Shown here in pieces: positions 10,516 through 24,400 of a stretch of DNA of 64,000 nt. Source of the DNA: Panagrolaimus kolymaensis (lineage: Eukaryota; Nematoda; Chromadorea; Rhabditida; Panagrolaimidae); assembly GCA_028622995.1 (NCBI GenBank), contig JAJQJQ010000049.1, positions 124,001-188,000 of the forward strand, written 5' to 3'. The position numbers and the translations under genes were made by a program. Each line of letters starts with the position of its first letter. The first letter of the stretch is position 1. The notes beneath the pieces are model-generated. The model was not told the DNA's origin and did not search any database. It was given only the letters and a program-made list of their open reading frames with translations.

Positions 10516-11657
10516 TCAAGTTTTAACGATATCAGAATTAACATTTTTATGAACCTTCGAAGCAAAAGTTTCATTGAGATTATCGAAATCATCAATAGGT
10601 CGATCCATTCTTAAGCAAGCAACCATAAAATTCATACAGCGTTCTTGAAGTTTTTTTGAGAATAGTGAGAAATTTGATATATGAAGGACGGTTGAAAGAG
10701 AAATGTTTTCAGCTAATGAAAATTCTAATGATTCCTATAAATTTCGCAAACGTTATACATATACACAGTAAAAAAAAAGGACTCACTATGAGATTTCCAA
10801 CCAAGTATTGATCAAAAAATCGAAAAACATTCAACTTTTGTTCCAAATTCAAATCTGATATTTTTCGATCATACATAAGTTCAATGGCAGCTTCAACAGT
10901 TTCATAGGTAAAATCAGTGATTTCCATCTTGTTTTCACGCGCTTCGACTCTTCCTGAGTTAAACATTCCATCAAAAACTGGAGATTGACTACGAAGCATA
11001 AATCTATGAGTCTATAATAAATGTTGTTAAAGAAAAGAATTTAAACAACTTACTTTGATCTTTTTACCATCAACAACAATAGTAAAATCATTATAATTTT
11101 GAGATTTCCATAAATTTCCAAAAAAACTTTGCTCTTCCCATTTGTTTGTTACATCAGTGACTTCTCTTAGAACGTTCAAAGTTCCTTGACATTTGAGAGT
11201 AAGTTTTCCATTAAGGATAAACTTCTTTTCAGGATTGAACAGTTTAGCAGTTTTGAAACAGGTTCTTCCACAGCCATAAGAGCCATCGAATTCATACTTG
11301 AAATCATAAACACGAAGAGCAGATTCAATGCACACTTTGTATTCAGCTTTCACTTTCTTTTCATTTCCAAGATTCAAATGCAAGAAAATAAATACTTTTC
11401 CACGAGTTTCTTCGTTGCGTCCATTAGGATAAATTTCAAGAAGATATTTTACGTCAGGAATGTTTGAAGCATTGAAATATTTTGTGAAGACGCTACCATT
11501 TTCTTTATCTCTCATTTCATTCAGCTTGTTTTCATTGATTTCCCATTTGATTGCAAAAGGACATTCGATCTTCTAAAACAAAGAATCCAATACGTTTAAT
11601 TTAATAGAAAGAAACACTTACTTTAACAACAGCCGAAGGATTTGGAGGTGCAGCCAT
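10516..11657 (-). CDS. MATH-BTB (BATH) protein 4
   Basis: This is the only complete BATH gene on the minus strand. Exons in transcript order are 11657-11622, 11572-11054, 11011-10787 and 10734-10516, all in phase, giving 332 residues. It begins MAAPPNPSAVVK. The MATH domain follows (CPFAIKWEI, NASNIPDVKYLLEIYPNG, GNEKKVKAEYKVCIES), then the BTB (DFTIVVDGKKI, MLRSQSPVFDGMFNSG, ELMYDRKIS) and a helical tail with ERCMNFMVACLRMDRP. The end of the BTB exon reads YLVGNLI instead of the usual DIQDLK. The opposite direction shows that the cluster grew by inversion as well as tandem duplication. Predicted Cullin-3 adaptor. Confidence 0.88.
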
Positions 11658-13440
11658 TTCTGCTTTGGTTAATTAAAGAATCTAAAATAAGCTTTTGATT
11701 AATACATCATAAATGAAGCGAATAACAAAAGCACGGATTTGTTGTTATATTACAGGAACAAATAAATACCAAACTTTATAAAGCTCTTTCGATTTGGATA
11801 AAAAACAAGCAACTAAAATATCCAAACAAATAAAAGATTCAAGAATGACAAAAACAAGATGGAAAAATTAACTTTTACAAAATTCTTTGGCGTCAAACAT
11901 TTTGTGTTGTGCAAAAATGGTGCGAGAGAAAAAGTGCGCGGCGGCATCCTCAAATTTTTTCTTTGTCAAAATAAAAACAAGTGTTTCTGTTAATAATTGT
12001 TTAATTTGTAAAACATACGTATCTTTTTTCTTCTAAAGGACAAAAATAAAGTTATTTGGTATTAACGATCATTGAAACCTCCAAATTTCAAATACTTTCT
12101 AATAAACCATTGTTACAAAACGAGTAAAAATGTTATCAATTTGGTTTACAAAAAGATGATTAACATTATTACCTATGCTTCTTTTGATGCACTTTTACTG
12201 TTTCAAACTTTATCATATTATTTGATAAACTCTTTTTTATATTGAAGCCCTTCCTTTATTAATGCGCTAATTATCAAAAGGAAGGATATTTAAGGCTCAT
12301 AAGCTTTGATAGACGTTGTTTTACTTTTGGAAATTTTGTTGCTAATACTTCCAACAACAAAGTTAGATTTTTTAACTGTAAAATATTTCAAATATATGGA
12401 GTTATGTTGGAAAAATGAGATATGTTAAAGTATTTCTAACACTTTTGTTAATGATTGTTATTGTAATATTTTGTTACCAACAAAACGAGGTGTTTTTAAT
12501 CAATGAAAATAAAAACTTATTACTTTTTGCATCCAAATGAGAAATACTTTGGTGCGATTAAGTTATCCTATAGGATAGCGATGAAGTGAGTATAAAAGCC
12601 ATTACAAGAGTACATAGTTCATTCACTCGAACGATAACATTGTGAAATTGGTTGATAATCAAAAGAAAGTTAAAGGGAAGCGAATGGAATGAAAATGTTA
12701 TGCAACTTATCATTACAAGCGTAAAGTAATAATATTCTTACAAACAGCAACTACTCAACCTCTCTGTTATTTACATCTAATATGATAATAATTACAATAA
12801 ATTTAGATATTATTATTGATATTGAAAACTAAGTGTTACGGCACATTTTATTATAATTATTATTACCTTTTTTAAATTAATCTCTTATTGATCCATTAAC
12901 ATAAAAAAAATTGTATTGATTTCTTTTGAAAATAAATAAATCTCGCATAAAATTCAATCCATAGGGAAGTCCTAAGGATCGTCAAAAATGTGGAATAGGG
13001 CAACACTGTCGACGATTCTTTATTGTCAATTTGTGGATAATTATTTGTTTTAAAATTTCCCGCGAATGGTATATTTGCCCCAAACAACAAACATACAATC
13101 TCTAATTATTTTCAAACGTAAAATTTGATCATTGATTTTGTGGTACTTACCTTATGCTACAGTAAGTTGGTGTTATAAGAATTAATGACAAATTACGGCT
13201 TCATCAAAAAAATTTCATTTCACTTTCATTTCACCCTTTTCTGATTTGTCTTCTTCGTGTTTTTTTTGATGTTTACTAATTTTTCTTGTCAATGTTGTGA
13301 GAACAAATGGATTATGATTTATATATAAACGAACTTTGCTATACCATGTCTCCGTGTAATTTCTTCTCGCGCAATCATTTGTAAATGCATACGTTTATTC
13401 AAACCTTTTTTGTTTTCAGAGCACTTTGATATCATCTAAA
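11658..13440. other. 1.8 kb divergent intergenic region, no gene seen
   Basis: Shared upstream region of minus-strand BATH 4 and plus-strand BATH 5. No supported frame, repeat or RNA gene. Immediately before BATH 5 there is a TTGTTTTCAG acceptor (about 13410-13419), a probable trans-splice site. Confidence 0.55.
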
Positions 13441-14596
13441 ATGGATTCAACTCTCAATTCTTCGGCTGTAGTTAAAGTAAATGTTTCTTTCTTTCAAACT
13501 ATTATAAATTAGTTGAATGCTTTGTTTTAGAAGTTGGAATGTCCTTTTGCAATCAAATGGGAGATCGAAGAAAACAAATTAGCTGCTTTAAAAAACTCGA
13601 AAAATGGATATTTGGAAACTGAACCTTTCGAAGCCTCAAATATGCCTGGTGTTGTACTTCATCTTGTATTTTGTCCTAATGGTAATAAGGAAGAAGATCG
13701 TGGAAAAGTATGGATGTTTCTCTTCATAAAACATAGCAACGAAACGAAGGTGAAAGCCGTCTACAAATTTTTCATTCAATCTGTTGATGGTATTTATAAT
13801 TTTAACCATGAATTTGATAAATTTGAAGGATGGGGAGGAACTCGTTTCACAACCGATGAATTCTTTGATCCAGAAAAGAAGTTTTTTGTCGATGGAAAAC
13901 TAAACATCAAATGTCACGGAACTTTATTAGTTGAAAGAGAAAGTCCATCACCTGATACATCAACCAAATGGAAAGAAGAAAGTTTTTTGATTGAATTATG
14001 GAATAGAAACGACGCAGATTTCGCTTTTTCTGTTGGTGACAAAAGTATTCAAGTAAGTTGCATTTATTCTTTCCTTTATGATGCTCTTATAAACTTTTCT
14101 TTTAGGCCCATAAAAGTATCCTTTCGCTTCGTTCTTCATTCTTCAAAACTATCTTTGATTCTGGAATCAAAGTCGAAAACACTTTGGACGTCGCTGAATT
14201 TTCCTATGAAACTGTTGAACTTGCTATCCAGCTTTTATATGATCACCAAATCTCAACTTTTACGATGGAAGAAAAATTGGATGTTCTCAAATTCTTTGAT
14301 AAATTCAAATTCTTTGATCTCAAAGTATGTTCTTGGTACTATAAACTGTATAACTTTGTTATTTTTAGGAATCATTGGAACTTTTATTGGCTGAAGACAT
14401 TACGCTTACAACCGTCGTTAGTATCGCAAATTTCTCAAGGGAAACACACTCTATCAACCTTCGAGCTCGATGCAAGGATTTTATGGTGGCATGCTTTAGA
14501 ATGGACCAACTTATCCTCAATTTCAAAGATCTTCAGGATAAAACTTTTGCTTTGAATGTTCTTGAATGTGTTCATTATAACATCACTAAAACTTGA
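13441..14596 (+). CDS. MATH-BTB (BATH) protein 5
   Basis: Exons 13441-13476, 13531-14052, 14106-14324 and 14369-14596 join in phase to 334 residues, beginning MDSTLNSSAVVK. The MATH domain is the most divergent of the set (ASNMPGVVLHLVFCPNG, KHSNETKVKAVYK, WGGTRFTTDEFF). The BTB domain reads DFAFSVGDKSI, AHKSILSLRSSFF, TIFDSGI, so the MFNSGM hallmark is changed to IFDSGI. The tail keeps RARCKDFMVACFRMD. AATAAA is at 14671-14676. Strong divergence of the substrate-binding half is consistent with fast evolution of this family. Predicted Cullin-3 adaptor. Confidence 0.88.
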
Positions 14597-17500
14597 GATT
14601 CTGATTTTTACCTTTTTTGTATTGTTTGTTGTGTTTTACTTTTTTGTATTCGTTTTGTTTGTTGTTAAATAATAAATGTTTGAATTTGGGTATTATTCTT
14701 TCTATTGAAATCAAAAGTGGTATGTCATGAAACAGTTAACGCTGGAGGAATGGTTTGATGCTTCTTGAAATTTGAAAATAGATGAAAGAAATACGAGCGA
14801 GAAAGAGGAGCTTGCTTGATACACTACAAACTATGCAAAATGGTTATAACTGTCACCAAATCAATGTGAAACTAAGGCTCATACTAATATATTTATTTTT
14901 TAGATAGTTAGGAAGTAATGATATGCAAATTCTTACGATTTCCTCGTAAATGTCACATGCAGAAATGAAAAGCAAACATTTTAATAGTATGTAACAGGCA
15001 AGTAAAAACGCGAGTATTTCGTACAGTTAATGTTCAATTAAATGCAAACTAACTAACGTAAGATAGAAACTAACCTTTTCATGCCAAAAGCTTTCAGCTT
15101 TTCCTCAAAGCGTAAGCTCATTATTTTTTGTATGATATTTGTAATTGCAAATTTTTTATAATGCTACCGACTGAAATTTTTAAAGCAGCCATCAACGCTT
15201 GTAAATATCACGCGAAATGAAGGATGTAAAATTTATCTTTATTCAAATTTCTTCATATATTTTTCTTAGTTTTTTCAAAGATAGAAAATGATTTTAATTT
15301 TGAAAATAATAAGTGTATTGCCGCTAGTTGAATGTTGGATACATAACTTCATTTGTTTTGTGAAAATTGAATCCCGAATGCATGTAATGGAATAATCTTT
15401 CTGTCTATGATTTGGGTGATAAATATCTAATATTTTCAATATTTTTTAAAACTTAAATCACAAAATCCACATTAAATTTTTTTTAACGTCACATTTTTTT
15501 CTTTATGAAACTCCCGAGTTTTTTTTTAAATTTGCCATTTCTTGACATAAATCAGCGACAAATGAATTTTTTTGTAGAAGCAGACCCCGAAAAGTTAATC
15601 TTTGATCACCTAAAAACGAAGAGGAACAAATCCAACAATGACTGAAGAGGAACCCCGCGCAAATAAATGGATTATGAAAGAAGGGCGTTGTTTCATCGTT
15701 GAAAAACAACAACAAAAACGATGAATGACCGATGCCACAAATATGTATTTTAAAACACGAAGGTCATTTTAGTTTTGTTTTTTCGTTGGTTTTTGAGCTA
15801 CGAAAATTATCTTTTTCGTAATTAATTTTCATACATATTTGGAAAGTTTAATTTTTGAACTTTTTTTGGCACTTTTGAAGTTTCAAAAAAAGAAAAAACG
15901 AAGATAATTATTATTATTTTTGTTTCGTTCGATGGTTTTTTTTGTTTTTTTTTTTGAGTTTTGGATACTTTTAAAGTCTTTGTTATTAATAATTAATTTG
16001 TCTTATTTTTTTCATTATTATTTTAGCATTTATCTTTTAAAAAAATATTTTTTGTTTATGAAAGCAGTCAAAGCAAACACCATTTTTGGATGTGAAAATT
16101 TTGAATTTTTCAACGAAAAATCAACGAATAAATTTTTTTTGATCTTCTGATCTTCTTTGCTTTTTTCAGTTTTTTCTAAACATTTTTTGAATGCTTTATT
16201 ATTTTGAATGGTTGCGCGCGAAAGGAATTACAAAGCATCGTAAAAAAGGTATATATTTTTTTAAACTCTGCTTTTTTTTGTTTTTTCACTTTTTTTTTAA
16301 ATTCAGTGATTTGAAACTTCAAAGACCCCATATTTTGAAAGTTGTTGTTTTTTCTTTCGAAGAACTTGATGAAGTTAAAATAATTTGAGAGGAAGGAAGA
16401 GGTGGAAATTTGAAGCATAGCGCACATGGCATCAACAAAACAAAAAAACATGAAAAAATGAAAACACAAAATATTTTCTTTTTTCTTTTTTTTCTTCTTT
16501 GTTTGCTGTTTTGATATCAAAGCTCAAGAGTAACATTATACTTTTCTCTTAATTTTTTAAATATAAATATAAATACAATGGGTTATTTTTAGAAATTAGC
16601 TTCTCTATTTTTTATTTAATTTTTGTCTAACACGTGAGCTGGACCTTCACGATAACACTAAAAAAATTTCGCTGTGAAAATAAATGTTACTGCGTTTTTA
16701 TAAAAATAAGAGAAACATTTTCAGAAGCTTTTTAATTTTGGATTTGGGTTCTTTTCACTAATAATTAATGCCTAATAGCAACAAATAGTCTTGAAAAGAA
16801 TATCTTATTTTCGATGTGAGATGTCTCCCGAAAGAATTCAAAAAAAAAAAAAATACACAGCGTAAAAAGCTAATCAATTTTTTGTTTTATCAACAAATTT
16901 TAGGTTTTTACTTACTTTTTTTGATCCATCTTGCTAGGCTACAGTTTTTTTCTCCCTGATTTTTTTCTTTTTATTTTTGACAAAGATCATATTTTTTTAT
17001 CAACTCTTTGTTTTTCCGGGTAATTTTGATAACCAAAGCATCTTTCATCCTAACTGACAGGTCAAAAGCAATACCGAAAAGTTAAATTTTTTCTTTTCTT
17101 TTGCTTTAAATGCTTTTTTTTGTTGATAAAGCATTATTTTTCGATGATCTAAACTTTCTTTTTTTCTTATCTTTTAAGGTAAAAAATTGGAAGATATTTT
17201 TTAAGGGACAAAGTTTGATCTATTCTTTTTTTGGGAACTTCATAAGTTTTTATTCTTTCCTTTTTTGAGACAAAACCCTCCAATTTTTTTTTCTCTAAGT
17301 TTGAAAGTTTTGAGGATTCAAAGATTTCAAAATGTTTTCGTTTCTCCTTTTTTCTGCCCTTTTTTATTTTTTCAAATTTGTTTAGTTGTTTTTCTTCCAT
17401 TTGATTTTTAAGATGCATTGTTTTTGTGTTTTTTAAAATTTAAAATACTTTGGCGCCATTTTTTCTTTTTAAAGTCCACGCATTCAATTTTTGAAAAGGC

Positions 17501-20500
17501 CAAACATAAGAAAGAAAATAAGGAACCGCAATGAAACAAAACAAAAAAAAGCAGTGACAAAGCAAACCTTTAAATTTTTTTAGAAAATTGTCTTATTTGA
17601 ATTTTGATTTTTTCTTTCTCTGCTTTTTTGCGCAACACTGAAGTTAAAAACCCAAAAAAACGTCGTAACCGATCCATATCTGTATGTTCAATGGCCCAAA
17701 AGTATGAAAAAGAAAAAAAAGATGGCTGCCTTGATTTTTATGCGCATGCGCATCTTTTCTTCGTTATGGCTCATGGTCCCATTGCACAACCCAGGCGTTG
17801 TAAAAAATGGAAAAACTTTGTTTGCTTCGAATTTCTTTTTTTTGTTTTCAAAACTTAACTTTTTGCTTTTTCTCAAAAAGAAAAAATTAAATGTTCAAAA
17901 AAAAAGAAAAAACTTAACTTTTTTTATTGAAATAATGCGTCTCCCACTCTCTCTCATCCACTTTTAAGATGAATGTTATTTGCCCCCAATCGCTAGGTTT
18001 CTGGTTTTTTCTCTTTCAAATTTTTTAAAGACACTACAATAAAAATATATTTGCAAAGCTGTTGTGTGATTTTAAAACGTTTTTTTTTTCTTCATAGTTT
18101 ATTTGTTTTTTCTTTCATTTTTTTGGGGAAACGTGCACTCACAAATCATTTTATTATTCAACCATTTTTGCAAGGTCAAATAATAAATACCCTGCTTTTG
18201 ATGTTGATATTAGAGAAAAGTGTTTTTTTTATTTTTGTTTAAAAATTTAACGTCAGAATAAATTTTTTTTAGAAGAAGAGGATAATAAAAGTTTTAAACT
18301 TTCCATAATTGTTTGCAAAGAAATTTGTTATGATAGAATTTTTATTGTTTTTTCTCTTCTAAAGGTTTTGCAAAAAAAAAACTTGTTTTTGTTTTTCATA
18401 AAAATTACATAAATAAGAAGTAAACTTTTAAATAACCTGAAAAAATAAGATAAGTTGTATATTTTCGTGTGATGTCTCCTGGACATAGCCAAGATGAGCC
18501 AAAAAAAAAAAATAAATATCAATTCTCCTAAGTTTCATTTAACCCTAAATTTTTAAAGAACATCTCTTCTTTTTTTAAGCGGAATAAACATTTTAATTTT
18601 AATAATTTTTCTTCCTACAGTTCCCTCTTCTTTTTCGGACTCTATAATTTTAGTTGTTGTTTTTATTTTTCTTCCTTTTTTGACATCGAGACGGAAAAAA
18701 CAAAACAAAAAAAACTAAAATTATTGCCGTTCTTCTTTCATTATTTTTCTCTCTCAACCAATCATTTTTTCTTCTTCCTCTCGAGGAGCAAACGCAAAAG
18801 CAATAAAGAATAAATAATATTTATGATTTATTTTTATATTTGTGTTATTAAAAATAGAAAAAAAAAGAAATCATAAAAATGAGCAAAGATCGTTGAAGAG
18901 AAAAAAGCAAGGATATGCTTTTCTTTCTTTTTTGTTAGGTCAATGATTATTTAAATTTTATTTTTTTGGTATTTTTTTCTCGTTTTTCTTGAAAATTCTA
19001 TTTTTTTTTAAATCGAAAAATAAAAATATTATAGCTTGCGATACGTCGACGAGAAGCGAACGACGTTTGTAAGCTTGCTTGATTTTTGGCTTTCCAGAAT
19101 TTTCCATTAAAGCGTCTGTCTCGTCAACGTTTTTTTCCTTTTTTCTTTTTTGATTGAAAAAAAAACAAAAAAAAAACCAATAGCCTTGAACTACTCTTCC
19201 CACAAAAAAAACACAACGATCACTCTGAGAATCTGATTTCTCATAAACCTTTTTTTTATTTTCCTGTATTTTTTTGTTGAATGTTTTGAACGTCGTTTGC
19301 CTATAACCATCAAATACATTTTTCGGAAAGGTCATAGAGTATCATGATTCTCATGTTGAAAATTTCAGACAAAGAAATGATTTTCTTTGTTTGATGAGTT
19401 TCGCTGCTTTACTTTTCTTCTTTTTTTAAGGACAGATGGTTGAAATGTGTACTGTAAAATGCAATCTTAGAAAATGCCAAAGTGAATTAAAATAATAAAA
19501 TTTTCGTTTCTAGAAACAAATTTTTTTTGGAGGACTGTAAATTAAATTTTTTTTGTTATTAATTGTTTGGGTTGAGAAAATGTAAATTTCTAAAAGTCTT
19601 TTATATTTCAATAAATGAAATTGAGGTTCACGAAGTGTCAAAATTTAAAGTATTGATTATTTTTTTGTCTCGATTCGAAAAAAAAAACCTTTTTTACTAT
19701 TATTCCTAAAGGTCATAGAGAATAGTTATCTCTCATTCTCTTCCTTTCTCCGCTTCCCTTCCGTCAAAATGAAAAAAAATATGGATGAATGTTCTACTTT
19801 TTCCTTCTCTTTCTTCTCTTTCCATTTTTTGCGCGCTTTTTTAGATTTTTTTTTCATTCTTTTTTTTATTTGACACAGAGGCAAAGAGGCAAGTAAGTAG
19901 GGAGGCAGACCTCTGCCTGCAGTCCTTGTCGAGTTGGTTTTTTTTTGCGCAACGTTTTTCTCTTTCTCTCAACGTCGATCTTTTACTTCCCTTTTTCCCC
20001 TCAAAAAAAAAGACAAGTTTTTTCTCCCTCAAAATTGCTTCAAAAAAAAATATCTTCCAACATGGCGGCAGTTGCTTTTTTATTTTTATTTTTGATCGAT
20101 ATTCTTTTTTTTATTTTGCATATATTTTTTTTATTGCTTGCTTTTTTACAAATATGTGACAACAACAAGCTTCACTCTCGGCGGCTGCTTCATCCTCTTT
20201 TTTCTTTCCAACAATCAAGCTTGCAAAAAAAAACTGCTGTTGTCGGCGACGACGACGACTCTTGGCCCCTCAGGGAGAAGAAGGTTTAAAAAAAAAAGAA
20301 GCGGTTTTTAGGCTAGAAAAAAGCTTCCTTTTTTTTGCCACTCTCAAAGTTTGTTATTTTTTTTGAATTTTTTCAGCTTTTTTTGTTCGCGGCACAGAGA
20401 AGAAGAAGAAAAAAAGAAATCCACGTGTTTTCATTTAAAAAAGCTTTTTTGAGTGAAAAAAAAGAGCTAAAAATAAAAAAGAAAAAACAGAAAAACAGGA

Positions 20501-20989
20501 GACTCACTCTATTTTTAACTATTTTGTTTTGTTTGAGTCTGCAAAATTGCAGTTGTTGTCTCCAAGAATAGAAAGAAAAAAAGAAAAATAACATTTATTT
20601 TTAGCAACGGCTTGGACCTAAGTTTAACCTTTCATGTTTTTTACTTTCATTTTTTTTGATGGTTGTTTTTTTCAAAAAGTTTTTTCTATTAGGAAAAAAA
20701 TTGCAAAAACAAAATGTAATTTTATATAGAATTAATTGAGAATAATGAATTTGCAAACCATATTGCATTTTTTAAAATCGAATTTGCAAAATAATCAAAT
20801 ATTAAAAATAAGTTATAAAAAAATAAATGACAAATGCAAAAGTTTTTGAACTTAAAAGAAGCAACTTTTTTTGGTGCTGGTCTCAAATCGAAATTCTATC
20901 GTAGTAAAATAATTTATTTTTCTTTACATTTTCTATTTTAAGCCTTTAAATTAATTTTTTTTGTTTCATAAATTTTTTAAATTAAAATG
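14597..20989. other. Gene-poor T-rich region, first part
   Basis: From the BATH 5 polyadenylation signal onward no reading frame has recognisable motifs or plausible splice partners. The plus strand is dominated by long T runs interrupted by short A runs, so predicted peptides are mostly Phe, Lys and Leu. No tRNA, rRNA or inverted-repeat element was recognised here. Confidence 0.6.
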
Positions 20990-20997
20990 CTTGTTTG

Positions 20998-21404
20998 CAG
21001 TGTTGTCACCGCCGCCAGCTCGCCGCCAACATTTGGCCTCATTCTTTGTTTTAAAGATATCGGTATTTTTTTATTTGGTTTATTGGAGCACATAGATTGA
21101 ACATTTTCGAGTATTATGTTTTTTAAATCTCACAATTTGTCCTCATAGTTCTTGAGATATTAAAATTTTAAATATTTTAAATGTTCAAATGCAAATTTTG
21201 GCGGCGCGCCGCCAAAAAAAAATTTCATTGCTTCGAGTTTAAATATCTCAAGAACTATGAGGACAAATTGTGAGATTTAAAAAGCATAATACTCGAAAAT
21301 GTTCAATCTATGTGCTCCAATAAACCAAATAAAAAATACCGATATCTTTAAAACAAAAAATGAGGCCAAATGTTGGCGGCGAGCTGGCGGCGGTGACAAC
21401 ACTG
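20998..21404. mobile_element. hAT-like inverted-repeat element with exact 8 bp target duplication
   Basis: A 407 bp element flanked by CTTGTTTG on both sides (20990-20997 and 21405-21412). It starts CAGTGTTGTCACCGCCGCC and ends with the complement. The two arms are each about 165 bp and differ at only a handful of positions, so almost the whole element is a hairpin. The centre holds a second palindrome, TTGGCGGCGCGCCGCCAA (about 21200-21217). Termini beginning CAGTG and the 8 bp duplication fit the hAT superfamily. Non-coding, hence non-autonomous; the near-identical arms suggest a fairly recent insertion. Confidence 0.85.
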
Positions 21405-21412
21405 CTTGTTTG

Positions 21413-24400
21413 TTTGTATATTGTTTTTCATTTATATGTATGTTCAGCTTTATTTAACTTTATCCCAAAAGCACGTTAAACAAATTTTATTTAAATCCAA
21501 TTTTTTGGGATGAAGAAGAAGATAAAAGATTAAAGCTGAATTATACCATCCTTGCTTGGGCTTTAGTTAAATAACTTTATTTAAATTTCAATAGTATTGG
21601 ATTTTCCCACAAAAATTTATTTGAGATTTTTTAATGATTCAAAAAGTAAATCTTGATTTTGAGCTACATCAACTTTCCAGTTTCTGAACATCAAAATATA
21701 ATCAAGGTTGGGGTCCAGTACTGTTAAAGAATGGGTTTTTTTCGTTACAAAGTTTGACAATTTATGAAATTTTTGTTTTTGGATTTTTGTTTTTTATTTA
21801 TTATTATTATATTCTTCCTAATTTCTATGGCAGAAAACCTGTTGTCTCTGAAATTAATTTTAAAGCTTTCCTCTTATTTGAAAAAAATATCCACGTTTTT
21901 TACACGTTTTTATTTGTCTCTTTTTTAACTTCACTTTTCTTTTAAATAAAAAAATCCGATTAATTTTTCTTTTTCATTTCCTATTGCAAGTTTTTGGATT
22001 GCATCGCTTTTCTTTGCTTTTTTTCTTTTGCCTTGGCCTCATTGGTCACAATCGTTTTTTTCTTCCATTTCCATTTGATTTTTCCTTCTTTTTTTATTCG
22101 TCAATCGAGTGTTGAATAATATAAAAAATACAAAAATATATGATGCTCGAAGAGCGCGAAAGACCACAACCACCAACACTTTAAAAAAAATAGGAAAGAA
22201 AAAATAAAAGTGTGTTATTTATTGCTCTTTCCACCTTCACCGTTCAACAACGAGGAGGGAAGGGAACAAATGGGTGGTGGAAGCAACATCAGCAGCGTGG
22301 TCCACGCAGATGGCGGATGAAAGGAGAATGGAAGAAGAAAAAAAAACGTGACCCTTGTTTGCTTTATTTTTATCGCTATTTTTTTTCTTCTCTTTCTTCT
22401 AACTTTAAATCCAGCCAGCCGTAAACCTCCTGAAAAAAAAGGAAAAAAATGCGCAAAATAAAAGCAAAAACAGTGATAGGAAATTTTTTTGAGGTAAAAT
22501 AATGTGGAAAAAAATAATTGAGAAGGAGGGACATAAAGAAGGTGGAGGAAGATTAATTTTTTTTGTTCTTGAAAAATAAAATAAAAATGTCAAAATCAAT
22601 GATATTGTAGGTATATTTGACGAAAAAAGAAGGTTGAAGTTGAGGGAGGAATTATTATGGTTTACTTGTTGGAAATGATTCCTTTTTAAAACCACGCGAT
22701 TTTTTGAAAGTGAAACAAAAAATTGGAAAAACATGAAAGTTTTTTATTCTGAGTTTTACATTTAAAATTCGAAATTTACTCGGCTAAAATTTTTTAAAAT
22801 TTTTTAGTTTAATTTTTTTTGTTGAGATTCATTAATTTAAGTGCTCACATACCCGAATTGCTTTTGTTTCCTTTTTTTTCTAACGTGCTCATGACCAACC
22901 AAACAAGCAAAAAATCATGCTTATGTATGAATTTATTTTTTTTTATTAGTTTTATTAGCTTTATTTAATTAGTTGATGATGGCTTTTTGCTTCCAAACAA
23001 TCAATATTCACAGAGAATAAAAGAATAGAAAAAAAGCTGTATTGATAAAAGGAAAAATTAATTAGAATAAAACAAAGAATAAATCGGCTGATTTAGGTTT
23101 AAAAACAAAGAGAGCATGAGCGACATGCATATTATTTAAAAGCTTTTAAATATTTTTTTTTTGCTTCATTGTTTTATCGAAAGATAAAACGTGTATTTCT
23201 TATAAAAACATCCAGCTTTTCTATACTTTTTCTAAGGAATGTTTCTTAATGGATTGCTAGTGGCGGAAGCTTCTAAATAAAAATAAATAAAAATGCTTTA
23301 AGCGATTTTTTTATGTCTACTTTGAAAAAACAAAAAAAAACGTTTTGACTTCTTCTTTTTTATGATCAAATTTGCTTCTTCATAGTTTGTATTTGCAGTT
23401 TTTTTCTTTAAACTTTATTGTAACTTATTTAAAAAAAAAATTTTAAAGTAAATGTTTTCGAACAACTTTTTTGATAATTTTCTTTTTTTTTGATAAAAAT
23501 AAAATTTACTATTCTTCACAAGTTTTTCGGTTTTATTACTTTTTTTTACTTTTACTTTTCTAAGTATTTAAACTTTTCAAAAGTAGGATAAATTTCTATG
23601 CATTAATATTCCCACGTTTTTTTCTACTCTCAAGAAGGAGACTTTCTCTCATGCCTAAAGGCAGTTGATTTTTCTTTTTATTTTTGAACACCAAAAAAAG
23701 CTAAAAAAAAGGGAAAAACAACTTTTTTCTTTGGCTATATTTTAGAAACAAATATTTCAGTTTTTTAAAGGTTTCGTTTCAGTTTATTACTTTTTTCTTT
23801 TTATTATTTTTAGTCATTTTCCTGTTTTAACAAAATAAAATAAAACTATGAAATCTTTAAAAAAAGGAATTTTTTATGAATGAAATAAAAAAATAGTTTG
23901 TTGGTTTCTTGATTTCTGGTTGTTACCTTTTTATGAAATGAAAAAAATATAGTTTTTAGTTTTCCTTTGTTTAAAAATATGAAATTGATGGGTTTTTTTA
24001 AAAGATCGATACATGATTTTACTTTTATTAGCTCAGGATGAAACCTTTAAGGTAAGTTTTTTTACCTGGAGTCTCATCACGAAAATATATATTAAGTTTA
24101 GGAAAATTGTTTATTCACCTTTGAATCTTTCAATTATTTTTAAGCTTCAGAAAGTTCAAGATCTATTTTTATTTGAGCTCTTTATTTGCAAAAAAACTAA
24201 AACTTTGCAATCACACAACTTATTTTTTGCTTCCATTCGCTCACTCAATAAAATCGCGTTCTTATCAACAACGAACAACGAACTCGTTTGTTATTTTTAT
24301 TCTGTTTGTCGACCGACGCATTTTTTTTTTTCTGCCCACAGCTTTAAAAAAAATAAAACCACGAGTTTTTTTCTTTTATTCCTACATAGTTTAAAAGCTT

